From: Terriglobus saanensis SP1PR4
Lineage (GTDB): Bacteria > Acidobacteriota > Terriglobia > Terriglobales > Acidobacteriaceae
DNA: 64,000 nt
Direction: 5' to 3'
Assembly (NCBI RefSeq): GCF_000179915.2
Contig: NC_014963.1
Location: 496,001-560,000 of the forward strand
Below are positions 26,002 through 34,662 of this stretch, piece after piece. Positions within the stretch are counted from its first letter, which is position 1, and the number at the start of each line of letters is the position of its first letter. Below the pieces are notes generated by a model. That model ran no database searches and was not told the DNA's origin. It saw only the letters and a program-made list of their open reading frames with translations. The translations under genes and the position numbers were made by a program.

Positions 26002-28530
26002 ATGATGCAGTCCTTTGTCCAGAGTCTTCGGTACGCCTTGCGGCAGTTGAGGCGTGCGCCTGGTTTCGCGGCGACCATCGTGGTCACGCTGGCCCTTGGC
26101 ATCGGCGCAAACACGGCCATCTTTACGCTCTTCGATCAGGTCTTGCTGCGGATGCTGCCGGTGCAGAAGCCGCAGGAATTGGTGCGCTTCGAGTGGAGCG
26201 GAAGCTTCTCCGGTTCGTCGAACGGCTTTGGTGGAGGCAAGAAGAATTATTTCTCTTATCCGATGTACAAAGACCTGCGTGACCGCAGTTCTGCCTTTGC
26301 AGGCATGGTGGCTGCAAGCCGCACAAACGTGGGTATCTCGTGGCACGATCAGGCAGCGAGCGAAGATGCGGAGCTGGTCAGCGGAAACTACTTCGATGTG
26401 CTCGGTCTGCGGCCAGCAGTTGGGCGTCTGCTTACTTCCTTCGATGAGGGAGCGAAGAACTCCAACCCGGTCGTGGTCCTGGGGTACGACTACTGGAAGA
26501 CGCACTTCAATGCAGCGCAGGATGTCGTGGGGCAGGCGTTGTTGATCAACGGGCACCCCTTCACCGTTCTCGGGGTAGCTCCGCAAGGCTTTCACAGCGC
26601 GGTGGATGGATATAACCCAAGGGTCTTTCTGCCGGTGAGCATGGTTGAAGTGGCCATGCCATGGATGGCTCCGGGAGACGACCTCAACAGCCACAAATCG
26701 ATCTGGCTAACGGTGTTTGCGCGGCTGAGGCCTGGGGTGACACGCCAGCAGGCCGAAGCGAGCGTGGGTCCTCTCTGGTATTCACTGCGGGCAGAGGAGC
26801 TGACGGCCTACAAGAATGGCGCTCGGTTCAAAGAAGGCTTTCTAAACAAGTCACACCTGTCCGTGATGGACGACTCCGCGGGCTTTATGCCACAGCGTGC
26901 CGAACTGCGCATGCCCATGCTGGTGCTGATGGGGATGGTCGGCGTACTGGCGGCGATGTGCGCGGTCAATGTGGCAACGCTTTTACTACTGCGCGCCGCC
27001 GGGCGTGTGCGCGAGTTTTCGCTGCGCTATGCGCTGGGAGCCGCGAAGTCGCGGATCGTGGGACAGCTTCTGGTGGAGGGTGGTCTGCTGGGTGCGATGG
27101 GCTGCCTCGCCGGGCTTGCGCTCTCGCCGGTCATCGCGCGGGCTCTGGTCAGGCTGCTGATGCATGCAGAGGAAGCGATCGATTCGCCCTATAGTGCGGC
27201 GGTAGGTGGGCGTGCCCTGTTGTTCAGCCTCGTGCTTTCCTATGTCGTGTGTCTCGCATTCAGCGTGGCCCCGGCGCTGCAGTTCCTGCGACCAAAGCTG
27301 GCCGAAGCGTTGCGGCAGAATACGGGCACGGCTTCGAAGAACTCGCAACGCTTCCGCAAAGTGGCGGTAGGTCTGCAGATCGCGCTGACCATTCTGCTGA
27401 TGGGTGGAGCGGGACTCTTCCTGCGCACGCTGACGAATCTGCGGAGCCAGAATATCGGCCTGCAGGTTTCTCATCTGATGACGCTGGATGTCGACCCCAC
27501 CCTGGCGGGCTACGACGAAGCGAACAGACCTCGCGTTGAGTCGGGTGTGTTGGAAGCGGTGCGGTCCGTTCCCGGTGTGCAGCAGGCCGCGGGAACGACA
27601 GATCCAGTGATCGCCGGCGACTCGAGCCATTCGTCTTTTGCGGTGCAAGGACACCTTGAGACCGATGAAGACGACACCATGCACTTTGAGGATGCGTGGG
27701 TCACGCCGGATTACTTCGCGGCGCTGGGCCAGCCGCTATTGGCGGGGCGTGATTTTTCCCCCGCCGATGCGAAGGATGCGCCTCATGTTGCGATCGTGAA
27801 CCTTACGTTTGCAAAACGGTTCTTCGGGTCGCCGCAGAATGCTCTTGGGCGGTTGATGGCCGAGGGCAGCGGCAATGCCGTGAAATACGACCTGACCATT
27901 ATTGGAGTTGTGGGGGATGCATTCCACCACGATATGCGTGACAAGGTGGCGGAGGGCGTGTTTCGTTCCTACGCACAGATGCCGCATCCTGTCGGCCTGC
28001 AGCTCTATGTCCGCACGGCGCAGACGCCAGAGATCGTGGAGAATGCCATCCGCGAAAGCATTCATCGTTACGATCCAAAGCTGGTGGCGGAGGAGATCCG
28101 CACCATGGAAGAGCAGATTGACCGCAACGTGTCGAATGAGCGTGCCCTTGCACTGCTCGCGGCGAGCTTCTCTGCTCTGGCGCTTCTGATGACGGCGGTG
28201 GGTCTCTACGGCGTGCTGGCCTTTGCCACAGCACAGCGCACGCGAGAGATCGGCGTGCGCATGGCATTGGGAAGCGACCGTACTGCGGTGGTGATGCTTG
28301 TACTCAAGGAGATGGCGCTGACGGCGGTGATCGCGATTGTAGCGGCGGTTCCAGCGGCGATCGGGCTTTCGAAACTGGTGCAGAGCCAGCTTTATGGCGT
28401 GGTGCCGGGCGATCCACTCACACTGGCCGGATGCGTGGTCATCGCTACGCTGATGGTGCTGGCATCGGCTGCCATTCCGGCGCGAAGAGCGGCTTCCGTC
28501 GATCCAATGCTGGCGCTTCGTACGGAATAA
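26002..28530 (+). CDS. ABC transporter permease, acidobacterial duplicated orphan permease (MacB/FtsX type)
   Basis: An 842-residue protein with the two-module MacB_PCD plus FtsX layout typical of the large permease family expanded in Acidobacteria. It opens with LRYALRQLRRAPGFAATIV and GIGANTAIFTLFDQVLLR (first TM helix), a periplasmic domain of about 200 residues, an FtsX block (about 305-430), a second periplasmic domain from about 470, and a C-terminal FtsX block ending ERALALLAASFSALALLMTA, then TREIGVRMALG. No ATPase gene is adjacent, which is normal for these orphan permeases. AAGGAGA precedes the ATG; a sigma-54-like promoter lies upstream. Substrate unknown, probably export or efflux. 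Confidence 0.92.
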   Translation: MMQSFVQSLRYALRQLRRAPGFAATIVVTLALGIGANTAIFTLFDQVLLRMLPVQKPQELVRFEWSGSFSGSSNGFGGGKKNYFSYPMYKDLRDRSSAFAGMVAASRTNVGISWHDQAASEDAELVSGNYFDVLGLRPAVGRLLTSFDEGAKNSNPVVVLGYDYWKTHFNAAQDVVGQALLINGHPFTVLGVAPQGFHSAVDGYNPRVFLPVSMVEVAMPWMAPGDDLNSHKSIWLTVFARLRPGVTRQQAEASVGPLWYSLRAEELTAYKNGARFKEGFLNKSHLSVMDDSAGFMPQRAELRMPMLVLMGMVGVLAAMCAVNVATLLLLRAAGRVREFSLRYALGAAKSRIVGQLLVEGGLLGAMGCLAGLALSPVIARALVRLLMHAEEAIDSPYSAAVGGRALLFSLVLSYVVCLAFSVAPALQFLRPKLAEALRQNTGTASKNSQRFRKVAVGLQIALTILLMGGAGLFLRTLTNLRSQNIGLQVSHLMTLDVDPTLAGYDEANRPRVESGVLEAVRSVPGVQQAAGTTDPVIAGDSSHSSFAVQGHLETDEDDTMHFEDAWVTPDYFAALGQPLLAGRDFSPADAKDAPHVAIVNLTFAKRFFGSPQNALGRLMAEGSGNAVKYDLTIIGVVGDAFHHDMRDKVAEGVFRSYAQMPHPVGLQLYVRTAQTPEIVENAIRESIHRYDPKLVAEEIRTMEEQIDRNVSNERALALLAASFSALALLMTAVGLYGVLAFATAQRTREIGVRMALGSDRTAVVMLVLKEMALTAVIAIVAAVPAAIGLSKLVQSQLYGVVPGDPLTLAGCVVIATLMVLASAAIPARRAASVDPMLALRTE

Positions 28531-28531
28531 C

Positions 28532-28583
28532 TCAAATGAATAAGGGCCTGCCTGCTTCAGCAGGCAGGCCCTTATTCATTTGA
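28532..28583. terminator. Bidirectional terminator, 24-bp perfect stem
   Basis: A perfect 24-bp inverted repeat with a 4-base loop (TTCA); the stem core is AAGGGCCTGCCTGC and its complement. It fills the gap between the converging permease and RidA genes. The stem is much longer than in an ordinary terminator. Confidence 0.85.
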
Positions 28584-28591
28584 TGTGGGTA

Positions 28592-29056
28592 CTAGTGAAT
28601 TATCTGCGGCCCCGCCTTGACGGCGACGACGGAGATCTCGATCTTTGCTCCGCCGATCAAGCCTGCAACCTGCACGGTAGCGCGCGCGGGCTTCGGGTCT
28701 GGCATGAGCTTCTTGTAAACGGCATTCATCGCCGGAACGTCATTGAGGTCGGTGATGTAGACGGTGACGGAGACGATGTCCGTCAACTTGTAGCCCGCCT
28801 GCTTGACGACCTTTTCGATGGCGGCGATGGCGCTGGTGGTCTGGAAGGTGATATCGGTGCCGGTGACCTTGCCGTGGTCATCGGGGCCCTGCTGACCAGC
28901 GACATAGAGGGTGTTGCCAGCGATGTAGGCATTGCTGAAGGGCATGCCAGGCGTGAAGTCGATGGCCTTGTTCTGGGCGAAGGCCGAGGTGCCGAGAGCG
29001 AGCAAGCCTGCGAAGAAGAGGGTGCGCTTCGCTGCCTTTAAGACGGTGAGCTTCAT
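28592..29056 (-). CDS. Exported RidA family protein
   Basis: A 154-residue RidA homologue with a signal peptide (MKLTVLKAAKRTLFFAGLLA, cut near AFAQ). The mature part keeps the Rid fold: FTPGMPFSNAYIAGNTLYVA, a VEKVV-type helix with LTDIVSVTVYITDLND, and the conserved Arg in PARATVQVAGL followed by KIEISVVAV. Known RidA enzymes are cytoplasmic, so a periplasmic form implies imine or enamine production there, or a different role. The ATG at 29056 is chosen for the signal peptide. A second exported RidA is at 59689. Confidence 0.85.
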   Translation of the reverse strand: MKLTVLKAAKRTLFFAGLLALGTSAFAQNKAIDFTPGMPFSNAYIAGNTLYVAGQQGPDDHGKVTGTDITFQTTSAIAAIEKVVKQAGYKLTDIVSVTVYITDLNDVPAMNAVYKKLMPDPKPARATVQVAGLIGGAKIEISVVAVKAGPQIIH

Positions 29057-29146
29057 GTGCTTGGATCTCCTATCCGGTTGAGGATGAGTGATTTTCTCAT
29101 TTCGACGTTTCGGCCCGGTGGAAGTTTTGCCTTTTCGGCCACTTAT

Positions 29147-29174
29147 GTTCTGTATATTGCGTTCTGTATATTGC
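29147..29174. repeat. 14-bp perfect tandem duplication
   Basis: GTTCTGTATATTGC occurs twice with no spacer, in the divergent promoter region between the exported RidA and the flavoprotein genes. An AACAC-N6-GTGTT inverted repeat lies nearby at 29280-29295. Either could bind a regulator. Confidence 0.6.
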
Positions 29175-29325
29175 GCGTACCGAGGGATTCGCTTGCGGCC
29201 GGGCCCCTGCAGTGCCATTCGTTCAGGGCGAATCTGGCTCGGCTACCTTGTGGAATGGAAGGGATAGCGAGCGTGTCTTAACACAAGCTAGTGTTGGCCT
29301 CTACCGACACAGGCTCAGGAGTGTT

Positions 29326-30555
29326 ATGACCGTTGCTGCGACGATAAGCCAACCTTTGACCATGGATCCAACGACCACGGAGAGCGATCTGCTTGCCGCC
29401 GCGAGGTCGCTGGTTCCCGTCCTCCGGTCGCGATATGCGGAGACAGAGACCCTGGGCAGGCTACCGGCGTCCACGCTGAAGGAAATGGAGCAGGCCCGTC
29501 TCTTCGATGTCCTCGTCCCAAAGAGATACGGTGGCCTGCAGACTTCGCTGCGCACCTTTATGGATGTGGTCGTGGAACTCGGAAAGGGAGATGGATCAGT
29601 ATCCTGGACCCACTCCTTACTCGCAGGCGGAAACTGGATCGCCGCAGCGATCTATCCGGAGCAAGTTCTGGAGGAAGTGTTTTCGCAGCCGAACATTCGC
29701 CTTGCAGGCGTAATGACAGGACGTGGCGTAAAGACGAGGCGCATGGAGGACGGGATTCTGATCGAAGAAGGGGTATGGAGTTTCAATAGCGGGATTCATC
29801 ATGCGCAGTGGGACGGTCTGGGGATTCCTCTCAAGGACGATACCGGGAAGGTCATCGACACCGCCTTTGCCATGATCCCTACATCGCAGATCACCTTGTT
29901 GAACGACTGGGATACGGTCGGTTTGCGAGGAACCGGGAGTGTCAGTGTGTCTGTGAAGGATGTGTTTGTTACAAACGAACGCATCGCGCCGGTCAGTAAA
30001 GCGTTTTCGGGAAGATACGACTATGCCGGAAATCCGATGGGGAGCGAGGGACTCTATCGTCTTCCTCTGATGCCTTTTTTCGCGATGAGACTTGTTTGGC
30101 CTGCTCTGGGCATGGCCAAAGCTGCCCTTGAGCTTTTTCTGGAAAAGGCTCCATCCCGCATCATTCCATTCGCGCCCTACGAGAAGCAGGATGACGCTCC
30201 CGTAACGCACATACAATTCGCCGAGGCGTCGGTCAAGATCGATGCGGCTGAACTCCTGCTTCGCCGAGCGGTCGATGACCTGGATGCAATCACTCAAAAC
30301 AACACGAAGTTGACGCTGCAGCAGCGCGCACGTATGTGGGCGGACGTGGGTGTGGCCAGCCGAATGATCTGGGAGGCGGTCGACCTGCTTGCCGGAGCTT
30401 CGGGAGGATCGTCTGCCCATAAGACCCACCCGATGAATCGTATCTGGCGGGACGTACGCGTTGCCGGGATGCATGCGGTACTCAACCCAACGACAGCGAT
30501 GGAAGCGTTGGGCAGAGTTCTCTTAGGAAAAGATCCCAAAGCCCCGTTCCTCTAG
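29326..30555 (+). CDS. Acyl-CoA-dehydrogenase-fold flavoprotein (possible flavin-dependent monooxygenase)
   Basis: A 409-residue member of the acyl-CoA dehydrogenase / HpaB-HsaA superfamily. Features: GRLPASTLKEMEQARLFDVL and PKRYGGLQ at the N-terminus, GDGSVSWTHSLLAGGNW in the helical domain, GVWSFNSGIHHAQWDGLG in the beta domain, DWDTVGLRGTGSVSVSV, and the C-terminal helical block with DLLAGASGGSSAHKTHPMNR. GVWSFNSGIHHAQW and the SGG-S segment resemble the group D monooxygenases (3-HSA hydroxylase-like) more than true acyl-CoA dehydrogenases. ATG 29326 with AGGAG just upstream is preferred over the longer frame from 29212. Substrate unknown. Confidence 0.78.
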   Translation: MTVAATISQPLTMDPTTTESDLLAAARSLVPVLRSRYAETETLGRLPASTLKEMEQARLFDVLVPKRYGGLQTSLRTFMDVVVELGKGDGSVSWTHSLLAGGNWIAAAIYPEQVLEEVFSQPNIRLAGVMTGRGVKTRRMEDGILIEEGVWSFNSGIHHAQWDGLGIPLKDDTGKVIDTAFAMIPTSQITLLNDWDTVGLRGTGSVSVSVKDVFVTNERIAPVSKAFSGRYDYAGNPMGSEGLYRLPLMPFFAMRLVWPALGMAKAALELFLEKAPSRIIPFAPYEKQDDAPVTHIQFAEASVKIDAAELLLRRAVDDLDAITQNNTKLTLQQRARMWADVGVASRMIWEAVDLLAGASGGSSAHKTHPMNRIWRDVRVAGMHAVLNPTTAMEALGRVLLGKDPKAPFL

Positions 30556-30588
30556 CGTTACGTCGAGTTACCTCGCATTACTGTCTAT

Positions 30589-30939
30589 TTACTGCGCGCA
30601 GCGATGTGCGATGAGGCGGTGGCTGAGCGCCTGCGTCTGAGCGTCTTCGGCAGGCTCCTGGTCGTCATCGAGGACAGCGCCGGTGCGCAGGTTCACCGTG
30701 TAGAGACCCACAAGGGAGCCGCTGTCGGAGTCGTTCAGAACGCGGAAGGTAGCTGTGCTGCGTACCTGGTGGTCGAGAGCGGCCCTGAGTTTCGCGCCAT
30801 AGTTTTCTTTGAAGGCGCGTGCGTTCGGTGTATCGAGAACGAGGGTGCGGGCATCGGCTACCGTAAGCGTGGCGCTGCAGACGCGGGTGTTCGTTGTCGC
30901 GGTCGCGGTAGCCAGAAGAAGGGTTGCTGGTAGGAGCAT
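30589..30939 (-). CDS. Small exported hypothetical protein
   Basis: A 116-residue protein with a short signal peptide (MLLPATLLLATATA). The mature domain is mixed alpha/beta with one Cys near each end (RVCSATLTV, AHRCAQ) that could form a disulphide. No family recognised. It starts 22 bases after the DinB gene on the same strand, so the two may be co-transcribed. Confidence 0.55.
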   Translation of the reverse strand: MLLPATLLLATATATTNTRVCSATLTVADARTLVLDTPNARAFKENYGAKLRAALDHQVRSTATFRVLNDSDSGSLVGLYTVNLRTGAVLDDDQEPAEDAQTQALSHRLIAHRCAQ

Positions 30940-30961
30940 CTGTGTCAGCCTCGTGCGGCGG

Positions 30962-31453
30962 CTACGACGCTGGCTGTTCCGCGAAGCTTTGGAGACGGAG
31001 CAGATGATTGCGGTCGTGGCCGGCCATGGTTTCGACGATGGTCCAGAACGTCATGGTGCCGCGCTCCGGGTGCGTCACTTCTTTGGAGCGATCTTCGGCG
31101 GAAACGGTTGTCAGGAGAGCCAGATTCCAGGCGCGAATCGCATTAAAAGTCGCGTGGGCCGTGGCGAGATCGTAGGCTGCATAGCGCTCCGCATAGACAT
31201 CCTGATCGAAGGGCAGAAGGGTGGAACCGGGGTCCGCCAGGGCCTGGCGAAGACGCGCGCCAAACATCAGTTCGCAGTCGGCAAGGTGCGCGACGACCTC
31301 GCGGGGCGACCATTTGCCGGGGTCGAGCGGAGCTTCGGCTTTTTCTGTGCCGAGAATGGCGAGGAGGTCGGCGAGCGTTTTTGGCGTTTCCGCAATGATC
31401 GCGTGGGTGTCCTCTCCGATCTGGAGGAAGGTGGCGTAGGGATTGAGGGTCAT
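30962..31453 (-). CDS. DinB superfamily protein
   Basis: A 163-residue four-helix-bundle protein of the DinB/YfiT-like group. The metal-binding histidines are at the usual places: WSPREVVAHLADCE near residue 55 and METMAGHDRNHLLRL-type ending (VETMAGHDRNHLLRL) near 145. Members include thiol-dependent transferases and uncharacterised metalloproteins, so the reaction cannot be stated. ATG 31453 is chosen because the domain starts there; the 46-base gap to the divergent GT-C gene holds both promoters. Confidence 0.85.
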   Translation of the reverse strand: MTLNPYATFLQIGEDTHAIIAETPKTLADLLAILGTEKAEAPLDPGKWSPREVVAHLADCELMFGARLRQALADPGSTLLPFDQDVYAERYAAYDLATAHATFNAIRAWNLALLTTVSAEDRSKEVTHPERGTMTFWTIVETMAGHDRNHLLRLQSFAEQPAS

Positions 31454-31499
31454 GCGTTCAGGGTAATCCGCCCTGCCGTTTGCTGTAACTTGATTTTTG

Positions 31500-32837
31500 A
31501 TGGATACGCGGACGATCGACGGGTGGAGTGAGGACGAGCGGCGGTTGCGCTGGCGCGTCTTCTGGGTGGCATTTCTAGTGCGCGTGGCGTACATGACGCT
31601 GGCGCATACGTTCAAAGTGCGCCCTCTGGAAGACCACTTCCAGTTCGGCTGGGAGATGGGACGGGTCGCGCGCGCGTTGACGACAGGGTTTGGCTACGCC
31701 GATCCCTTCAACGGCCACACCGGACCGACGGCGTGGTCTCCACCGCTGTATGTGTTTCTGATGGCGGGTGTCTTTAAGCTGTGCGGTGTGTATTCGGCGC
31801 TGTCGGCGTGGGTGATCCTGGCGCTGAACTGCCTCATGTCCGCAGCCACGGCAGTCGCAGTGTGGGAGATTGCGTGGCGATGCTTCGGAGCGAAGGTCGC
31901 TCTTTGGAGCGGTTGGATGTGGGCGCTCCATCCGGCGGCAATGCAGTATGCGGTGCGTTGGATCTGGGAGATGACGGCGAGCACATGTCTGCTGGCGTGG
32001 ATTATGGTGCTGGCCCTGCGCATGCGCGAGAACCAGAGCTGGCAGCGATGGTTTGTCTTTGGGCTGTTGTGGGGCGTGCTGGCGTTGGCCAGTCCAACGC
32101 CGCTGATTCTGCTGCCCGTGGTAGCAATTTGGGTGCTGGCCGGGCCGGGCTTCTCAACGGCGCGTGTGGCGAAAGCGGCGCTGGCAGGAGTGGTCTTCTG
32201 CGCTGTGATCGCGCCGTGGGCCGCGCGCAACTGGGCAGTGTTCCATGCATTCATCCCACTGCGTGGAAACTTCGGAGCGGAGAACTATCTGGGCAACGGC
32301 CCATGGTCGGTTGGCTTTCCCTGGGGAACGACAGTGCCGCTGGACGACAAAGTAACGCTGCATGAGTATGCGACGATGGGCGAGCGCGCATGGGTGGCGG
32401 ACCGTGGAGCAAAAGCCTCGGCTTGGATCGCCGGGCATCACGCGCAGTTTGTCCAACTCAGTGTGAAACGCGCATGGATGTTCTGGGCAGGCGTGCCGCA
32501 CCCTTTGGGCGAAGGCGCGGCGAACGAGTACACACGCATCATCAGCTTCGAGTTTCTTTCGCTCGCCGGGTGGTTTGGGGTCTTGCTCGCGGTGAGGCGC
32601 GGGGTTTATTTTTCCGGTGTGATGCTGGCGGCGTTTCTATTGGTTCCCGTGACGTACTACCTTGTGACGGTGCAGGCACGCTTCCGCCATCCACTGGAGC
32701 CGTTCATCTGTATCGTCGGCGTCTACCTGTTTCAGAGCGCGGAGCCGGGACGATTTGGACGCGGCGTAGCAGCGAGGTTTGCGTGGCTGGGCAGAGCAAC
32801 TGCGGGGCTTAGACCTTTCTTCCGAGGTGAAGCTTGA
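31500..32837 (+). CDS. GT-C membrane glycosyltransferase (GT39/ArnT-like)
   Basis: A 445-residue polytopic membrane protein with 9-11 hydrophobic segments. The first extracytoplasmic loop carries DHFQFGWEMGRVARALTTG and GYADPFNGHTGPTAWSPPLY, the acidic loop typical of polyprenyl-phosphate-sugar-dependent GT-C enzymes. A conserved VIAPWAARNW motif and a periplasmic C-terminal region follow. It would transfer a sugar from a lipid carrier on the outer face of the membrane. There is no ribosome site before the ATG, so the message may be leaderless. Its stop overlaps the next start (TTGA). Confidence 0.82.
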   Translation: MDTRTIDGWSEDERRLRWRVFWVAFLVRVAYMTLAHTFKVRPLEDHFQFGWEMGRVARALTTGFGYADPFNGHTGPTAWSPPLYVFLMAGVFKLCGVYSALSAWVILALNCLMSAATAVAVWEIAWRCFGAKVALWSGWMWALHPAAMQYAVRWIWEMTASTCLLAWIMVLALRMRENQSWQRWFVFGLLWGVLALASPTPLILLPVVAIWVLAGPGFSTARVAKAALAGVVFCAVIAPWAARNWAVFHAFIPLRGNFGAENYLGNGPWSVGFPWGTTVPLDDKVTLHEYATMGERAWVADRGAKASAWIAGHHAQFVQLSVKRAWMFWAGVPHPLGEGAANEYTRIISFEFLSLAGWFGVLLAVRRGVYFSGVMLAAFLLVPVTYYLVTVQARFRHPLEPFICIVGVYLFQSAEPGRFGRGVAARFAWLGRATAGLRPFFRGEA

Positions 32838-33493
32838 AGAAGACCTTTCGTGCCGTGCTGGAACCGCTGCGAGGCAACCTGGGATGGGTGATCGCGCGCG
32901 TGCCTTTCGATATGACGAAGGTCTGGAAGGAGCGCAGGGGGCTGCGCGTGCACGGCACAGTGAACGGATTTGCGTTTCGTAGTTCACTCTTCTCGGAGAA
33001 GGAGGGTGGTTATTTTCTGTTGGTGAATAAGGTCATGCAGAAGAACGCTGCTGCGGGCGTTGGCTCCATGGTGAAGATAGCTCTCTGGCCCGATCTGGAA
33101 GCTCGCGATGCGGCCGTTCCTGCGGAGCTGGAGAAGATCTTTGCGAAGCAGAAAAAGCTGCGCGCGTTCTATGAAGAGTTGAGTCCCTCGGCGAAGGCAG
33201 ATATTTCCAAGACCATCACCGCACCGAAGAGTGCCGAGGCACGTCTGCGCCAGGCCGAGCGGATGGCGGAGCGCTTTTTGCTGACCATGGAAGGCGAGCG
33301 CGAGCTGCCGCCAATTCTCCGGATGCTCTTTCAGAGGCATCCCAAAGCGAAGGCCGGTTGGGACGCCATGACCGCAGCGCGGCGGCGCGGACACCTGATG
33401 GGGATCTTTTATTACCAGGGGCCCGAAGCGCGGGAGAAGCGGGCGATGAAAGCAGTGGAAGAGAGCGAGTCAGCAGGCCAGCGAGTCAGCTGA
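32834..33493 (+). CDS. DUF1905 / YdeI (OmpD-associated) family protein
   Basis: A 219-residue two-domain protein: an N-terminal beta-barrel-like DUF1905 domain (GWVIARVPFDMTKVWKERRG, then VHGTVNGFAFRSSLF) and a C-terminal helical YdeI-like region (LEKIFAKQKKLRAFYEELSP, TAPKSAEARLRQAE). YdeI homologues are linked to bacteriocin and antimicrobial peptide tolerance in enterobacteria; that role is not shown here. TTG start inside a TTGA overlap with the upstream gene, with GAGGTGA at the right distance. Confidence 0.8.
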   Translation: MKKTFRAVLEPLRGNLGWVIARVPFDMTKVWKERRGLRVHGTVNGFAFRSSLFSEKEGGYFLLVNKVMQKNAAAGVGSMVKIALWPDLEARDAAVPAELEKIFAKQKKLRAFYEELSPSAKADISKTITAPKSAEARLRQAERMAERFLLTMEGERELPPILRMLFQRHPKAKAGWDAMTAARRRGHLMGIFYYQGPEAREKRAMKAVEESESAGQRVS

Positions 33494-33512
33494 GTAATCT
33501 GCACAGATTACT
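33493..33512. terminator. Short palindrome between convergent genes
   Basis: AGTAATCTG-CA-CAGATTACT, 9-bp arms with a 2-base centre, in the 14-base gap and running into the end of the HEAT gene. It may act as a two-way terminator, but there is no clear T tract. Confidence 0.4.
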
Positions 33513-34539
33513 TCTGAATCAGCTTCGTCAGGTAATCAAGCGCACGCGGATCATGCGATTGTCCCAGCCAAAAAACAGCTTGTTTGCGGACAGCAGGATC
33601 TTTGCTGGTGTCGGCTACGTGCATAAGCTGGGTGGCAGCTTCATCTCCGGGAAGGCGCGAAAGGGCAAAGACCGCAGACTTGCGCACGTCCGTGTTGGGA
33701 TCGTTCTCCGCAGAGTTTACGAGGTCAGCCGAGACGGCTTTACCTGCCTTGTTCGCCATCCAGAACTGGGCCTGTTTGCGGACCTTCGGATCTTCGTCGT
33801 TGTGCGCCATCTTGATGAGTTCGGTGGTGGCTTCAGGGTCTTTGCAGAGATTGAGGTCAAAGGCGATCTTCTCGCGAAGAGCCGGATCGGGTTCGTCGTG
33901 CGCGAGCTTCTTCAGAATAAGGAAACCTTCGTGTCCGCGCCGGTTAGCGAGCCAGAAGGCGGCTTTTTCTCGGAGGAACGTGTCTTTGTCCGGCTTTGTA
34001 AGCGAAGCGAGTGCGGCGAGACCGGAAGGATCGCTGTGCAGACTGAGCGCGAAAACGGAGACGTCGCGGAGCTTCTTCTGCGTGGCTTCCTGCGCCAGGC
34101 CGAGGAAGAAGCGGACGCTGAGATCGCCTGCGGCATTAGGAAGATAGACGACGCGTGTGTCGCCCGCGTCGATGGTGCGCTTTGGCGATTCGACGTGGAT
34201 CTTGGAGACAGCCCCGTCACTGATGCGCACGAGAATGAAGGCGAAGTCTGTGCTGTCCTGCGTGCGGAAGCCGTCGGACTGGTCGTGATGATCGCTTTCG
34301 AGGTAGACGATCTGATCGTTGTTCCAGCCCGCGTTGAATGTGTCGAGGGTCTTCACCGGCCATGCAACCCAGCTGGTGGTGTTTGCTTTCTTTGCCGCCT
34401 CAATCTGAAGGGCGGGGTCGTGGACCTCAGCGAGAGTAGTGAGCTGTGCGTGGACGAGTTTGGGCTGTTGTGCGTGGAGGGTGGTCGCGACGATGGTGAT
34501 TGCGAGCAAAAGGGAGCTGAGACGCGAGATGAGGCGCAT
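33508..34539 (-). CDS. Exported HEAT-repeat protein
   Basis: A 343-residue protein with a signal peptide (LISRLSSLLLAITIVATTLH, then AQ). After a beta-rich region of about 130 residues it has at least five HEAT/PBS-like helical repeats spaced about 30-35 residues, recognisable by lines such as DPALREKIAFDLNL, DPKVRKQAQFWMAN, DVRKSAVFALSRLPGDEAA and DPAVRKQAVFWLG. Such repeats form a curved scaffold for protein binding. It is last in the operon with an ECF sigma factor, its anti-sigma factor and another HEAT protein. GGAG precedes the ATG. Partner unknown. Confidence 0.85.
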   Translation of the reverse strand: MRLISRLSSLLLAITIVATTLHAQQPKLVHAQLTTLAEVHDPALQIEAAKKANTTSWVAWPVKTLDTFNAGWNNDQIVYLESDHHDQSDGFRTQDSTDFAFILVRISDGAVSKIHVESPKRTIDAGDTRVVYLPNAAGDLSVRFFLGLAQEATQKKLRDVSVFALSLHSDPSGLAALASLTKPDKDTFLREKAAFWLANRRGHEGFLILKKLAHDEPDPALREKIAFDLNLCKDPEATTELIKMAHNDEDPKVRKQAQFWMANKAGKAVSADLVNSAENDPNTDVRKSAVFALSRLPGDEAATQLMHVADTSKDPAVRKQAVFWLGQSHDPRALDYLTKLIQK

Positions 34540-34582
34540 GGTGGTCTCCGTGAAAGTGTGGGTGGGTTTAGTCGCTACGCGT

Positions 34583-34649
34583 GGATCCGGTTTGTGCGCT
34601 CTGCGCGACCCCATTCTTTCGCGATACAGCCGCGAAAGAATGGGGCACT
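34583..34649. repeat. Dispersed intergenic palindromic repeat, copy 3 (module A)
   Basis: Near-perfect 15-bp stem CCCCATTCTTTCGCG / CGCGAAAGAATGGGG with a 7-base loop, preceded by GGATCCGGTTTGTGCGCTC. It lies in the 123-base gap between the two HEAT-repeat genes of the sigma operon and could stabilise or attenuate the message there. Confidence 0.85.
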
Positions 34650-34662
34650 AAGGGGCTCTCCT

